In this document: one piece after another, positions 1-7,305 of the stretch
Position numbering within the stretch: the first letter of the stretch is position 1
Layout: each line of letters opens with the position of its first letter
DNA from: JBJEFI01 sp051873875
GTDB lineage: Bacteria > Bacillota > Bacilli > Bacillales > Bacillaceae_G
NCBI GenBank assembly: GCA_051873875.1
Contig: JBJEFI010000006.1
Location: 1 to 21,900, forward strand
Length of the DNA: 21,900 bases
Reading direction: 5' to 3'
Made by a program: the position numbers and the translations under genes
The notes under the pieces: model-generated
The model's database searches: none
Told to the model about the DNA's origin: nothing
What the model saw: only the letters and a program-made list of their open reading frames with translations

Positions 1-37
1 TGTATAAAGCTAAAAATCTTATACTTTCTTATCTTTC

Positions 38-69
38 AAAAAAGCCAACCATGTAACGGTTGGCTTTTT
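38..69 (-). terminator. Intrinsic terminator of trmB
   Basis: The arms AAAAAGCCAACC and GGTTGGCTTTTT form a stem of about 12 bp around a 7-nt loop (ATGTAAC, + strand). On the minus strand it begins just after the trmB stop codon and ends in a T run. The symmetric A/T flanks would let it work in both directions. Confidence 0.9.
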
Positions 70-70
70 C

Positions 71-709
71 TTATTTAAACTTTGCTTCTACACGATAAAT
101 ACGGAAGCCTTTGCTAGAGAATTTTTGTTCATATTCTGTCATAATGTTCCCTTCAAAAGCACTGTTATGAAGGTCTAAGCTAAGGTCTAAAATTTCTAAA
201 CCATAACGTGAAAAACTCATTAATGAATACTCAAATAACCCTTGGTTGTCTGTTTTAAAATGAATTTCTCCATCTTTTTTTAACAACTTCTCATATCTTG
301 CTAAAAAATTTTCATGTGTTAAGCGACGCTTTGCATGACGGATTTTTGGCCATGGATCAGAGAAATTTAAATAAACGCGATCAATTTCTCCATCTTCGAA
401 ATAATCTCGTAAATCTTGTCCATCTTCATTTAAAATTTTTAGATTTGGTACGCCTGCTTCTAATGCTTTTTCTAAAATATCAACAGCTACACTTGTATAT
501 TTTTCAACAGCAATATAGTTAATATCTGGGTTTTGTTTTGCCATTTCCGTAATAAAACGTCCACGGCCACTACCAACTTCGATATGAATAGGTTGTTTTG
601 TTGGGAATAACTCATCCCATTTCCCTTTATACTGCTCTGCATCATGAGCAACGTACTCTGGGTGATTTGCCATTTTTTCTTTTGCATAAGGTTTATGTTT
701 TAAACGCAT
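71..709 (-). CDS. trmB: tRNA (guanine-N7-)-methyltransferase TrmB
   Basis: A SAM-dependent methylase of 212 residues, the usual family length, that makes m7G46 in the variable loop of tRNA in the cytoplasm. The SAM-binding glycine motif EVGSGRG lies at about residues 44-50. The family signature NFSDPWPK is at 115-122, followed by the basic RHAKRR stretch. EGNIMTEYE lies near the C terminus at 186-194. The frame is open 32 codons further upstream, but ATG at 709 is chosen. It has AGAGG 6 nt before it, and the protein then starts MRLKHKPYA, as Bacillus TrmB does (MRMRHKPWA in B. subtilis, from memory). It is divergent from ytzH with about 126 bp between them and is closed by the terminator at 38-69. 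Confidence 0.95.
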   Translation of the reverse strand: MRLKHKPYAKEKMANHPEYVAHDAEQYKGKWDELFPTKQPIHIEVGSGRGRFITEMAKQNPDINYIAVEKYTSVAVDILEKALEAGVPNLKILNEDGQDLRDYFEDGEIDRVYLNFSDPWPKIRHAKRRLTHENFLARYEKLLKKDGEIHFKTDNQGLFEYSLMSFSRYGLEILDLSLDLHNSAFEGNIMTEYEQKFSSKGFRIYRVEAKFK

Positions 710-835
710 GATATCCTCTACTTTCTTTACAAAGTAAAAACCCAGCACCATCCGTACTCGGGTTCTTTTCACGAATATTTTCAAGACTTTTAGCCAAGCT
801 AACAAAGAATAAACGAAAAAGGAAGTGTCATCATT

Positions 836-1114
836 ATGCCTTTAAATCATCAGCATCAAATGACCATTTTAAAAGATATTTTATCAAATCAAAAGGAAGA
901 CTGCTGTGGAACTGTAGCAGAATATGAACAAGTAGGACGCCTTGCTCAATCCTTAATTTCCAACGATAACATTCATAATCAACTAAAAGACACATTAACG
1001 AACGTATATTCTTATAGTGTGGCTGGGAAAAATGCTACGGATGTCGATTCACATATTTCTTCTCATCAAGATGATTTATCTCAATGGATAGATAACTTCG
1101 ATACGTATTCTTAA
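836..1114 (+). CDS. ytzH: YtzH-like protein
   Basis: A small soluble protein of 92 residues with no signal peptide or membrane segment. It resembles the Bacillus YtzH family, which has no assigned function, in its start (MPLNHQHQM, then an ILKDIL segment), a central EDCCGTVAE motif and a C-terminal SQWIDN motif. The Asp/His/Gln-rich sequence looks helical. The site AAAAAGGAAGTG lies 8 nt before the ATG. Its last codon and stop overlap the stop of the convergent ytmP gene by 4 bp, and it sits beside trmB and ytmP as its relatives do. Family assignment rests on remembered sequence and synteny. Confidence 0.85.
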   Translation: MPLNHQHQMTILKDILSNQKEDCCGTVAEYEQVGRLAQSLISNDNIHNQLKDTLTNVYSYSVAGKNATDVDSHISSHQDDLSQWIDNFDTYS

Positions 1115-1917
1115 CCAATATTGTATTGTTGTAATAAATCCAATAAGTTTTGGAAGCAGAATGTTGCTTCCTTTTCATTTTGTCTCATTGAAAACCATTG
1201 ATACATATAAACTGTTTGAGCAACAATATACCATTGCATCCGCTTTTTTAAATCCTCTGTATACGTAACTCCATATGTGTTTAACCATTGTTTCCATTCA
1301 GCTTTTGGAATGTACCAATGTAAAAGCATTGCCAAATCTAATGCTGGATCTGCAATACAGGCACTATCCCAATCTACTAAATATAATTTTCCATTGCTTG
1401 CACGTAGAAAATTATGATGATTTAAGTCACAATGACAAACAACAAGCTCGTTTAGTTGAACAGTTGGCGTCTGCTCATTTAAATAATGTATTGCTTTTGC
1501 AATTGAGCTATTTTGTAATTGTTCTTGTGTTAATTGATTCTGTATCGTTGCTAGTAGGTCTGTAGGTAATAAGACTTGTCTGTGTATGCGATTTAACATC
1601 TCCAACAAATCAGAGGAAGTATGAATCTTTTGAAGAAGAAAGGCGATTTCTTCTGTGTTCATTTCCTCTGGCTTTAATTTACGACTATCCAACCATTGTT
1701 GAGCAGAGATCACATCTCCATTCTCAATCCGCTTTGTCCAAACAAGCTTTGGAACAAGCCCTTCGGCAGATAGTACAGCTAAAAAAGGGGATGCATTTAC
1801 TTTCAAAAACAGCTTTGTCTCTTCTCGGCTTGCATAATATGCTTCACCCGTTGCACCACCAGCAGGAGTTACGTCCCAGCCTTTACCTAAAGCTCCTTCA
1901 ATCCATTCCTTTTTCAT
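1111..1917 (-). CDS. ytmP: Aminoglycoside phosphotransferase/choline kinase-like protein YtmP
   Basis: A 268-residue protein of the APH/choline kinase fold. The catalytic-loop motif HCDLNHHN lies at 162-169, with Asp164 as the presumed base. The metal-binding DWDSA lies at 182-186, followed by the DLAMLL helix typical of the fold. The N-terminal half holds a degenerate nucleotide-binding lobe with FLKVN near residue 40. Such proteins move phosphate from ATP to a small hydroxylated molecule; the substrate of YtmP is not known to me. ATG at 1917 follows an AGAGGAAAA stretch. The gene converges on ytzH with a 4-bp overlap of the stop codons, so no terminator fits between them and each transcript must read into the other. 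Antibiotic resistance should not be inferred from the fold. Confidence 0.88.
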   Translation of the reverse strand: MKKEWIEGALGKGWDVTPAGGATGEAYYASREETKLFLKVNASPFLAVLSAEGLVPKLVWTKRIENGDVISAQQWLDSRKLKPEEMNTEEIAFLLQKIHTSSDLLEMLNRIHRQVLLPTDLLATIQNQLTQEQLQNSSIAKAIHYLNEQTPTVQLNELVVCHCDLNHHNFLRASNGKLYLVDWDSACIADPALDLAMLLHWYIPKAEWKQWLNTYGVTYTEDLKKRMQWYIVAQTVYMYQWFSMRQNEKEATFCFQNLLDLLQQYNIG

Positions 1918-1966
1918 TTTTCCTCTACAGTTCCTTATCTTTAATTTCGTAATTTATTTAAAATAG

Positions 1967-1990
1967 AAAAACTTGGTCAACACCAAGTTT
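1967..1990 (-). terminator. Distal terminator-like hairpin downstream of pulA
   Basis: AAACTTGGT and ACCAAGTTT form a 9-bp stem with a 4-nt loop. The minus strand continues with TTTTTCTATTTT. It lies about 135 nt beyond the pulA stop and before the ytmP start, so it would be a second barrier between the two genes. Confidence 0.7.
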
Positions 1991-2034
1991 AACGAAGTAA
2001 TTGGCTCATCTCATTATCCTTTTTCTAATGAATG

Positions 2035-2078
2035 AAAAAGGACAGCCACTTTGAATTTACTTAAAAGTAGCTATCCTT
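2035..2078 (-). terminator. Intrinsic terminator of pulA
   Basis: On the minus strand, arms 2064-2078 and 2038-2052 pair over 15 bp without a mismatch if G-U pairs are allowed, with an 11-nt loop. A T run (TTTTTC) follows directly. It starts about 48 nt after the pulA stop. Confidence 0.88.
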
Positions 2079-2126
2079 GTCAATTTTACATGCCAATGTT
2101 TCCTTGCGTCAAGTAATTATTCCAAA

Positions 2127-4262
2127 TCACCGACACAATACAACAGTATTTATTGGCTGTAGTTCTATTTTATCACTAACGAACTCTCGAATTCCGTCTA
2201 AATTTACAATTCCATCCTCTACAAGAACCGTCCAATTTTTTTCTTCAGGAAAGGACAAGGTTTCTTTTTCACGACTATTTGTAAAGATAACAACAATTTC
2301 TGACCATTTACCTAATTGCTCCACATTGTCTAAATATAAAGCGATTACCTTTGGAGGTGCATGTAAAAAAGAAACATATTGTTGAATTTTTGATACATTT
2401 TTTAAACGGAAAGCACCATGACTTTTTCGTAGTGCAATTAAATCAGCAACATATTGAACATATTGCTCATTTTCTCGTTTTTGATCCCAGTCAATTTGAT
2501 TGATTTCATCAGAAGCATTGTAACTATTTTCAACTCCTTGCTTCGTTCTGAAAAATTCCTGCCCACAATGAAGAAATGGAATCCCTTGTGATAACAGTAC
2601 CATCGACGTTGCTAACATTTGTCGTTTTTTTCGTTCTTCTATCGTTTCTTCCGAATTGCTAATAGCTAGCTTATCCCAAAGTGTATAATTGTCATGACAC
2701 TCAATATAATTTATTGTTTGATTAGGTTCCACAAATATTCCTTTTATCCCTAATGATAAAGAAACACTGCCACACAATGACTTCTTCACTTGGTCACAAT
2801 TCCATTCATCCCCTAATGCAAAGCCTCTTTCTGTAATAGAAAAACTACTACCTTTGATGGAATCTCGAAAAACATCATTAAAAAATGAAATTCCTCGCAT
2901 TTTTCTTGCATTGGCGATCATTGCTTTTTCTTGTGGTAAAAGAGGAGTATTTAAATTCCAACCTTCCCCCAGTGTCATAATTGTATCATCAAAATCATCT
3001 AATACACGTCTAATATCATTCATTGTTCCAACATCTAAAATACCCATTAAATCAAAACGGAATCCATCAATACCATATTCTTGTGCCCAGTACATAACCG
3101 AATCAATAATGAATTTTCTTGCCATCATTCGTTCAGAAGCAATATCATTTCCACATCCTGAACCGTTTGACGGCATTCCGTTATTGTCATGACGGAAATA
3201 ATAACCAGGAACAATGCACTCAAAAGGAGAAGTTTCACGAATATATACATGATTATAAACAACGTCCATAATCACTCGAATACCTTTTTCGTGTATCTTT
3301 TTAATCATTTGTTTCAATTCATTAATTCGATTATATGGATCTATTGGATCAGTGGCATAGCTTCCTTCTGGTACATTAAAATGTAGCGGATTATACCCCC
3401 AGTTATATGATTCATTTGGTTGTAATTCATCTATCCCCTCAAAATCAAAAAATGGCAATAACTCAACATGAGTAATTCCTAGTCGAGAAAGATATGCTAA
3501 AGCCGTATCTTCTGTCGATTCTGTTAAACCTATATATTTTCCTCGATGGGTAACACCGCTATTTTCATGCTTTGTTAAATCTCGAATAGAAGCTTCATAA
3601 ATAATTGCATCTGTAAAATGTTCAAGTGGTGGCAAATTTTTTTCGCCCATTTTTTCAGTACGACTCATGTCGACTACGACTGTTCTCTCTCCATTAACCG
3701 TTACAGCTTTTCCATATGGATCTGCTGCTTCACGCCATACTAAACTAACACAAACAAGATAGGTATAAATAAATCCTTCACAATCACCGTCTAAGCAAAT
3801 ATGCCAAACACCATTTCGCTTTCTTTTCATTTCATGCTCATTAAAATCAATACCATTTTTTTCATAAATTCGCAGTTTAACCATCGTTGCAGTTGGCGCC
3901 CATACTTTAAAATCCGTTTTTTCTTTTGTATACATGGCACCTAAATCATTTCCCTGATAAAAATAAGCTTCATCAAATTCTTGTGTTCGAATAACAGCAC
4001 CTATTTGCAAATCTGTTGTTGCATTAAAATCATCATGTACTTCATACTCATTACCAATTTGAATAAATAAATGTGCTTGGCACTCATATTTCATGACAGA
4101 ACCCAGGTCAGAAACCCGAATAATTTCTAATGGTGAATATGTGTTATCGCTGCACAAATGAAAATTATTTAATATACCGCCACGATAGTTTTTTGGAACC
4201 AAAACGGTTATCATATCCATTTGATCTAAGTAAGCTTCAAATAATCTATATACTCTTAACAC
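2127..4262 (-). CDS. pulA: Type I pullulanase (alpha-1,6 debranching enzyme)
   Basis: A cytoplasmic debranching enzyme of GH13 that cuts alpha-1,6 links in pullulan, amylopectin or glycogen limit dextrins. It matches B. subtilis AmyX in length (711 against 718 residues, from memory) and along its whole sequence. A CBM48-like module lies at about residues 107-195. The pullulanase motif YNWGYNP is at 286-292, region I DVVYNHV at 333-339, and region II GFRFDLMG carries the nucleophile Asp404. GEGW carries the acid/base Glu433, and region IV is ECHDN with Asp524. There is no signal peptide. GTG at 4262 is preferred over the in-frame GTG at 4274: it has GTGGGG 8 nt upstream and gives a start that aligns residue for residue with AmyX (11 residues to FEAY). 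It stands alone between two terminators, with no glg genes nearby. A cre-like site lies upstream. Confidence 0.95.
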   Translation of the reverse strand: MLRVYRLFEAYLDQMDMITVLVPKNYRGGILNNFHLCSDNTYSPLEIIRVSDLGSVMKYECQAHLFIQIGNEYEVHDDFNATTDLQIGAVIRTQEFDEAYFYQGNDLGAMYTKEKTDFKVWAPTATMVKLRIYEKNGIDFNEHEMKRKRNGVWHICLDGDCEGFIYTYLVCVSLVWREAADPYGKAVTVNGERTVVVDMSRTEKMGEKNLPPLEHFTDAIIYEASIRDLTKHENSGVTHRGKYIGLTESTEDTALAYLSRLGITHVELLPFFDFEGIDELQPNESYNWGYNPLHFNVPEGSYATDPIDPYNRINELKQMIKKIHEKGIRVIMDVVYNHVYIRETSPFECIVPGYYFRHDNNGMPSNGSGCGNDIASERMMARKFIIDSVMYWAQEYGIDGFRFDLMGILDVGTMNDIRRVLDDFDDTIMTLGEGWNLNTPLLPQEKAMIANARKMRGISFFNDVFRDSIKGSSFSITERGFALGDEWNCDQVKKSLCGSVSLSLGIKGIFVEPNQTINYIECHDNYTLWDKLAISNSEETIEERKKRQMLATSMVLLSQGIPFLHCGQEFFRTKQGVENSYNASDEINQIDWDQKRENEQYVQYVADLIALRKSHGAFRLKNVSKIQQYVSFLHAPPKVIALYLDNVEQLGKWSEIVVIFTNSREKETLSFPEEKNWTVLVEDGIVNLDGIREFVSDKIELQPINTVVLCR

Positions 4263-4319
4263 GTTTATCCCCACTCTTCTAACTTATCTGATAAAATTCT
4301 TACCGTGATTTATCTTACA

Positions 4320-4333
4320 TCTTAACGCTTATT
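4320..4333 (-). promoter_or_regulatory. Possible cre (CcpA) site upstream of pulA
   Basis: On the minus strand AATAAGCGTTAAGA matches 7 of the 10 defined positions of TGWNANCGNTNWCA, with the ANCGNT core intact. It lies about 58 bp upstream of the pulA start. Carbon control would suit a starch or glycogen enzyme, but the three mismatches and the lack of a clear promoter make this weak. Confidence 0.3.
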
Positions 4334-4445
4334 TTCATCCTATATCGTTTTCTTCATCCCTTATTACATACTACTTTTGTTTTTGTGTATTTAAATCAAC
4401 CTAAATACTACAAGTTATATTCAAAATCATTTAAGAAAAGGAACT

Positions 4446-4508
4446 ATTCGTTTAGACGGAAAGTCCGTTCAAATACCTAGGAGTAGTTGAACGAACTTTT
4501 ACACGAAT
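4446..4508 (-). terminator. Large hairpin downstream of pepV, probable terminator
   Basis: The inner arms 4460-4472 and 4487-4499 pair over 13 bp (one G-U on the minus strand) around a 14-nt loop containing CCTAGG. The outer arms ATTCGT (4446-4451) and ACGAAT (4503-4508) extend it. It begins 18 nt after the pepV stop. The downstream stretch is only moderately T-rich (TTCCTTTTCTT), so termination is probable but not textbook. Confidence 0.6.
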
Positions 4509-4525
4509 AAAGGATATACTCTATC

Positions 4526-5932
4526 TTATTTTGCTAATTGATAAATTGCCTCTCCATAAATACCCATTGCTTTGATTAAATTAGCGACTGTTGCATACTC
4601 ATCTTTTTGATGGAATGTATCTGGTTCGCCAGGAAACAATGCCCCGAAGGCAACGCCTGTTTTTAACGTTCTAGCATATGTTCCTCCACCAATAGCAATC
4701 GGTTTAGAATCGTAATCACCTGTCTGCTTTTGATAAACACTAAGCAATGTTTTTACTAATTTATGATTAAGGTCGACATGGTGTGGCGGTGTATATCCCT
4801 CTTTGACAAATGTAATGCCATGCTTGTTAGCAATTGCTTCACATTGACTCCAAACTTGTTCCTCTTTAATTTCAACTGGACAACGTAAATTAATTCCTAT
4901 TTTTGCCCCTTTTTCATTTGTGTAATTAATAATCCCCACATTGACAGTTAACTTCCCTGAAATAGTATCTTCAAATGCAATGCCTAGCTTTTCTCCATAT
5001 ACATCATCGATAAAATAATGAGAAAGGAAAGAAACAAATTGATGACTTGCTTCATCTAATTCCAATGTTTTTAAATAATGAGCTAAATAAATAGCTGCAT
5101 TTATCCCTTTAAATGGTTCTGCCCCGTGAGCAGATACACCTTTTAATTGAAAATGAAGTGTATTATCTACTTTTCTAATAGAACCTTCTAGTCCGTATTG
5201 TTCTAGAAAAACTTCATACGTTGCTTGTACACTTTCTAATTCATATCCTTGTACAATTGCCTCTGCTAAATCTGGTACCATATTTAAACGTCTACCACTT
5301 TTAAAACTTACTAATGTTTTCTCAGTCCCCTTATTATTGGTAGGAAATACAAAATAACATTCACCAAGCCCTTTTTCTGCAAAAATAAGCGGAAAATCTG
5401 CATCTGGTGCAAAGCCAATTGTTGGCATTGTTTCTTTTTTGAAATAATGATCCATGCAACGCCAATTACTTTCTTCGTCACATCCCAAAATAACTCTTAC
5501 TTTCTTGTTAAGCGGAAGGCCTAATTCCTTTATCATTTTCAACCCATAATAAGCTGCCATTGTTGGTCCTTTATCATCCATTGCACCACGGGCATATAAC
5601 TTTCCATTTCGGATTTCTGGTTGAAATGGGTGACTTGTCCAGCCATCCCCCTCTGGAACCACATCTAAATGACAAAGAATACCAATGATTTCTTCGCCTT
5701 CTCCGTACTCAATATGTCCAGCATAGCCATCAATATTTTTAACCGTAAATCCATCCTTTTCTCCAAGAGCAAGCATGTGCTCTAATGCCTCTTTTATTCC
5801 TTCCCCAAAAGGAGCATTTTCACCAATGGAGGCTTCGTCATAAACACTTTTTATTTGCAACAATTGTTTTATATCATTAATAAATTCATCTTCTCGTTTT
5901 TTTGCTTCTTCTATCCATTGAATTTCTTCCAT
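4526..5932 (-). CDS. pepV: Dipeptidase PepV (Sapep family, M20)
   Basis: A cytoplasmic zinc dipeptidase of the M20 family (468 residues; PepV proteins are about 465-470) that hydrolyses dipeptides with a free N terminus. The metal ligands fall where they do in known PepV: His88 and Asp90 in CHLDVVPEGDGW, Asp119 in ARGAMDDKGP, Glu153/154 in DEESNWR, Asp177 in APDADFP and a late His near 441 in FHQKDE. A dimerisation/lid region lies between. ATG at 5932 is chosen over an in-frame GTG at 5941, because the AAGGATGTG site sits 6 nt before the ATG but overlaps the GTG. It has its own promoter at 5974-6003, overlapped by an inverted repeat that may bind PurR, and its own terminator. Confidence 0.95.
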   Translation of the reverse strand: MEEIQWIEEAKKREDEFINDIKQLLQIKSVYDEASIGENAPFGEGIKEALEHMLALGEKDGFTVKNIDGYAGHIEYGEGEEIIGILCHLDVVPEGDGWTSHPFQPEIRNGKLYARGAMDDKGPTMAAYYGLKMIKELGLPLNKKVRVILGCDEESNWRCMDHYFKKETMPTIGFAPDADFPLIFAEKGLGECYFVFPTNNKGTEKTLVSFKSGRRLNMVPDLAEAIVQGYELESVQATYEVFLEQYGLEGSIRKVDNTLHFQLKGVSAHGAEPFKGINAAIYLAHYLKTLELDEASHQFVSFLSHYFIDDVYGEKLGIAFEDTISGKLTVNVGIINYTNEKGAKIGINLRCPVEIKEEQVWSQCEAIANKHGITFVKEGYTPPHHVDLNHKLVKTLLSVYQKQTGDYDSKPIAIGGGTYARTLKTGVAFGALFPGEPDTFHQKDEYATVANLIKAMGIYGEAIYQLAK

Positions 5933-5973
5933 ACTTAACACATCCTTTTCTATTTCAAAATTTTTCTATCCTT

Positions 5974-6003
5974 ATCATACCAAATTTTTCATCTTTGTAA
6001 CAA
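5974..6003 (-). promoter_or_regulatory. Sigma-A type promoter of pepV
   Basis: On the minus strand TTGTTA (5998-6003), an 18-bp spacer and TATGAT (5974-5979). An extended TGG lies directly before the -10. It lies about 40 bp from the pepV start codon. The inverted repeat at 6002-6036 overlaps its -35. Confidence 0.6.
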
Positions 6004-6036
6004 TGTTCGTAATATTAATTACAATACACGAACATT
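6002..6036. promoter_or_regulatory. Inverted repeat, candidate PurR operator
   Basis: ATGTTCGT at 6003-6010 and ACGAACAT at 6028-6035 form a perfect 8-bp inverted repeat. Each half reads CGAACATT on one strand, close to the Bacillus PurBox AWWWCCGAACWWT (one C differs in the core). PurR of Bacillus acts at paired, inverted PurBoxes. The repeat covers the -35 of the pepV promoter. In B. subtilis a purine permease gene (pbuO) lies beside pepV, from memory; it is absent here. Confidence 0.5.
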
Positions 6037-6233
6037 CACCATTTTTTTATATTTTTCTTTCGGTAAAGAAGGAATTTCTATTATTTTGTAGAAATATATA
6101 CATATAAATTACTTAATTATTAATTTTTCGTTAATTTTTAATATTTTTATGAATTATCTTATCCATATGGAGTAAAATAAGGATAGATACCAATTCAAAA
6201 TATCCAACATGACGAGTAGAGGAGTGGATTTAT
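6037..6233. other. AT-rich gene-free stretch upstream of ytzE
   Basis: With the pepV promoter and operator this completes a gap of about 300 bp between pepV and ytzE. It contains a 7-bp inverted repeat (ATTTCTA and TAGAAAT, 6074-6095) and a possible -10 for ytzE (TAAAAT, 6173-6178) with no convincing -35. No small coding frame with a ribosome binding site was found. Confidence 0.5.
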
Positions 6234-6455
6234 TTGAAAGTTTCAACGAATCGTATGTTAACCCGTGTCAAGAATATGTATATTTTTATTCATGAAAGAG
6301 GGACTGTAACAACACAAGAAATTGTTGAAGAGTTTTCAATTACTCCAAGAACCGTACAGAGAGATTTGAATGTACTAGCTTTCAATGACTTAGTATACAG
6401 TCCTGCTAGAGGAAAATGGTCCACAACACAAAAGAAAGTAAAATTAACAAGTTAA
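6234..6455 (+). CDS. ytzE: DeoR-type helix-turn-helix regulator YtzE
   Basis: A 73-residue protein that is almost entirely one DeoR-family winged helix-turn-helix. The segment TVTTQEIVEEFSITPRTVQRDLNVL spans about residues 24-48, and a wing-like SPARGKW follows at 56-62. The basic tail KKVKLTS ends the protein. It lacks the sugar-phosphate sensing domain of full DeoR proteins, so it probably binds DNA without that ligand domain. The start is TTG at 6234 with GAGGAGTGG about 5-8 nt upstream; no better ATG exists before Met8. It is close to B. subtilis YtzE, which has no assigned target that I know of. It is transcribed alone and ends at the terminator at 6497-6545. Confidence 0.9.
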   Translation: MKVSTNRMLTRVKNMYIFIHERGTVTTQEIVEEFSITPRTVQRDLNVLAFNDLVYSPARGKWSTTQKKVKLTS

Positions 6456-6496
6456 CATCAACGAGTAACATTTATTAGTTTTATCCTTTTTATATT

Positions 6497-6545
6497 AAAA
6501 AAGCAGATAACAAACCTCTTCACATCGTTTGTTATCTGCTTTTTT
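6497..6545. terminator. Bidirectional terminator between ytzE and rsuA
   Basis: AAAAAAGCAGATAACAAAC (6497-6515) and its exact complement (6527-6545) form a 19-bp stem with an 11-nt loop, T-rich on both exits. It closes ytzE on the plus strand and rsuA on the minus strand. Confidence 0.95.
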
Positions 6546-6564
6546 CTGTTAGAAAGAATAATGC

Positions 6565-7287
6565 CTATTCTTCAACATTATTCTTTTTTAATAAGTCTAT
6601 TTCTTCATCTGTTAATTCACGATATTCTCCAAGTTCTAGCGTTTCATCTAGTTTTAATGGTCCCATTTCTAAACGTTTTAAGTATGTAACCGTTTTGCCA
6701 ACAGCTTCAAACATTCGTTTTACTTGATGGAATTTTCCTTCTGTAATTACTAATTCAATTTCTGATTGTTCATCACTTTTTAAAATTGTTAAATAGCCAG
6801 GCTTTGTTTCATAACCATCATCTAATATAACACCTTTTTCAAAAGCTTGAACATCTGCTTCCGTTACGACACCATCAATGATGGCATAATATTTTTTCGG
6901 CACATGTTTTTTAGGTGATAACAACTGATGAGCCAATGCTCCGTCATTTGTAATTAAAAGTAATCCTTCTGTATCCTTATCCAATCTGCCAACTGGAAAT
7001 GGCTCGAAAATGAAATCTTCCTCTTCCAACAAATCAATAACCGTTTCATGAACACTATCTTCTGTTGCCGAAATAACATCTTGCGGCTTGTTCATCATTA
7101 AATAAATGAATTCACGATACTCTACAACTTCACCGTTTACAGTTACTTCTTGTACTTCTGTATTAACATGCTGCTTTGCATCTTTTACAGATTTACCGTC
7201 TACTTTCACGATACCTGCTTTTAGAATTTTCTTCACTTCTTTTCTTGTTCCAAAGCCCATATTGGCTAGTAATTTATCAATTCTCAC
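6565..7287 (-). CDS. rsuA: 16S rRNA pseudouridine(516) synthase RsuA family
   Basis: A 240-residue RNA-modifying enzyme expected to turn U516 of 16S rRNA into pseudouridine. An S4 RNA-binding domain occupies about residues 1-58 (MRIDKLLANMGFGTRKEVKK). The catalytic motif PVGRLDKDTEGLLLITNDG at 98-116 holds the nucleophile Asp103. KKYYAII and EGKFHQVKRMF complete the RsuA/RluB/E/F pattern. The start is GTG at 7287 with AGAGG 8 nt upstream; the frame is closed just before it. It lies 18 nt after ytgP and is surely cotranscribed with it, as in related Bacillus. The C-terminal EEIDLLKKNNVEE is a charged extension. Confidence 0.94.
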   Translation of the reverse strand: MRIDKLLANMGFGTRKEVKKILKAGIVKVDGKSVKDAKQHVNTEVQEVTVNGEVVEYREFIYLMMNKPQDVISATEDSVHETVIDLLEEEDFIFEPFPVGRLDKDTEGLLLITNDGALAHQLLSPKKHVPKKYYAIIDGVVTEADVQAFEKGVILDDGYETKPGYLTILKSDEQSEIELVITEGKFHQVKRMFEAVGKTVTYLKRLEMGPLKLDETLELGEYRELTDEEIDLLKKNNVEE

Positions 7288-7305
7288 AATTAAAACCTCT
7301 TTCTT

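Noticed and set aside
1111..1917. Aminoglycoside resistance gene
   Set aside because: Only the general phosphotransferase fold is shown; context and sequence fit the housekeeping ytmP gene.
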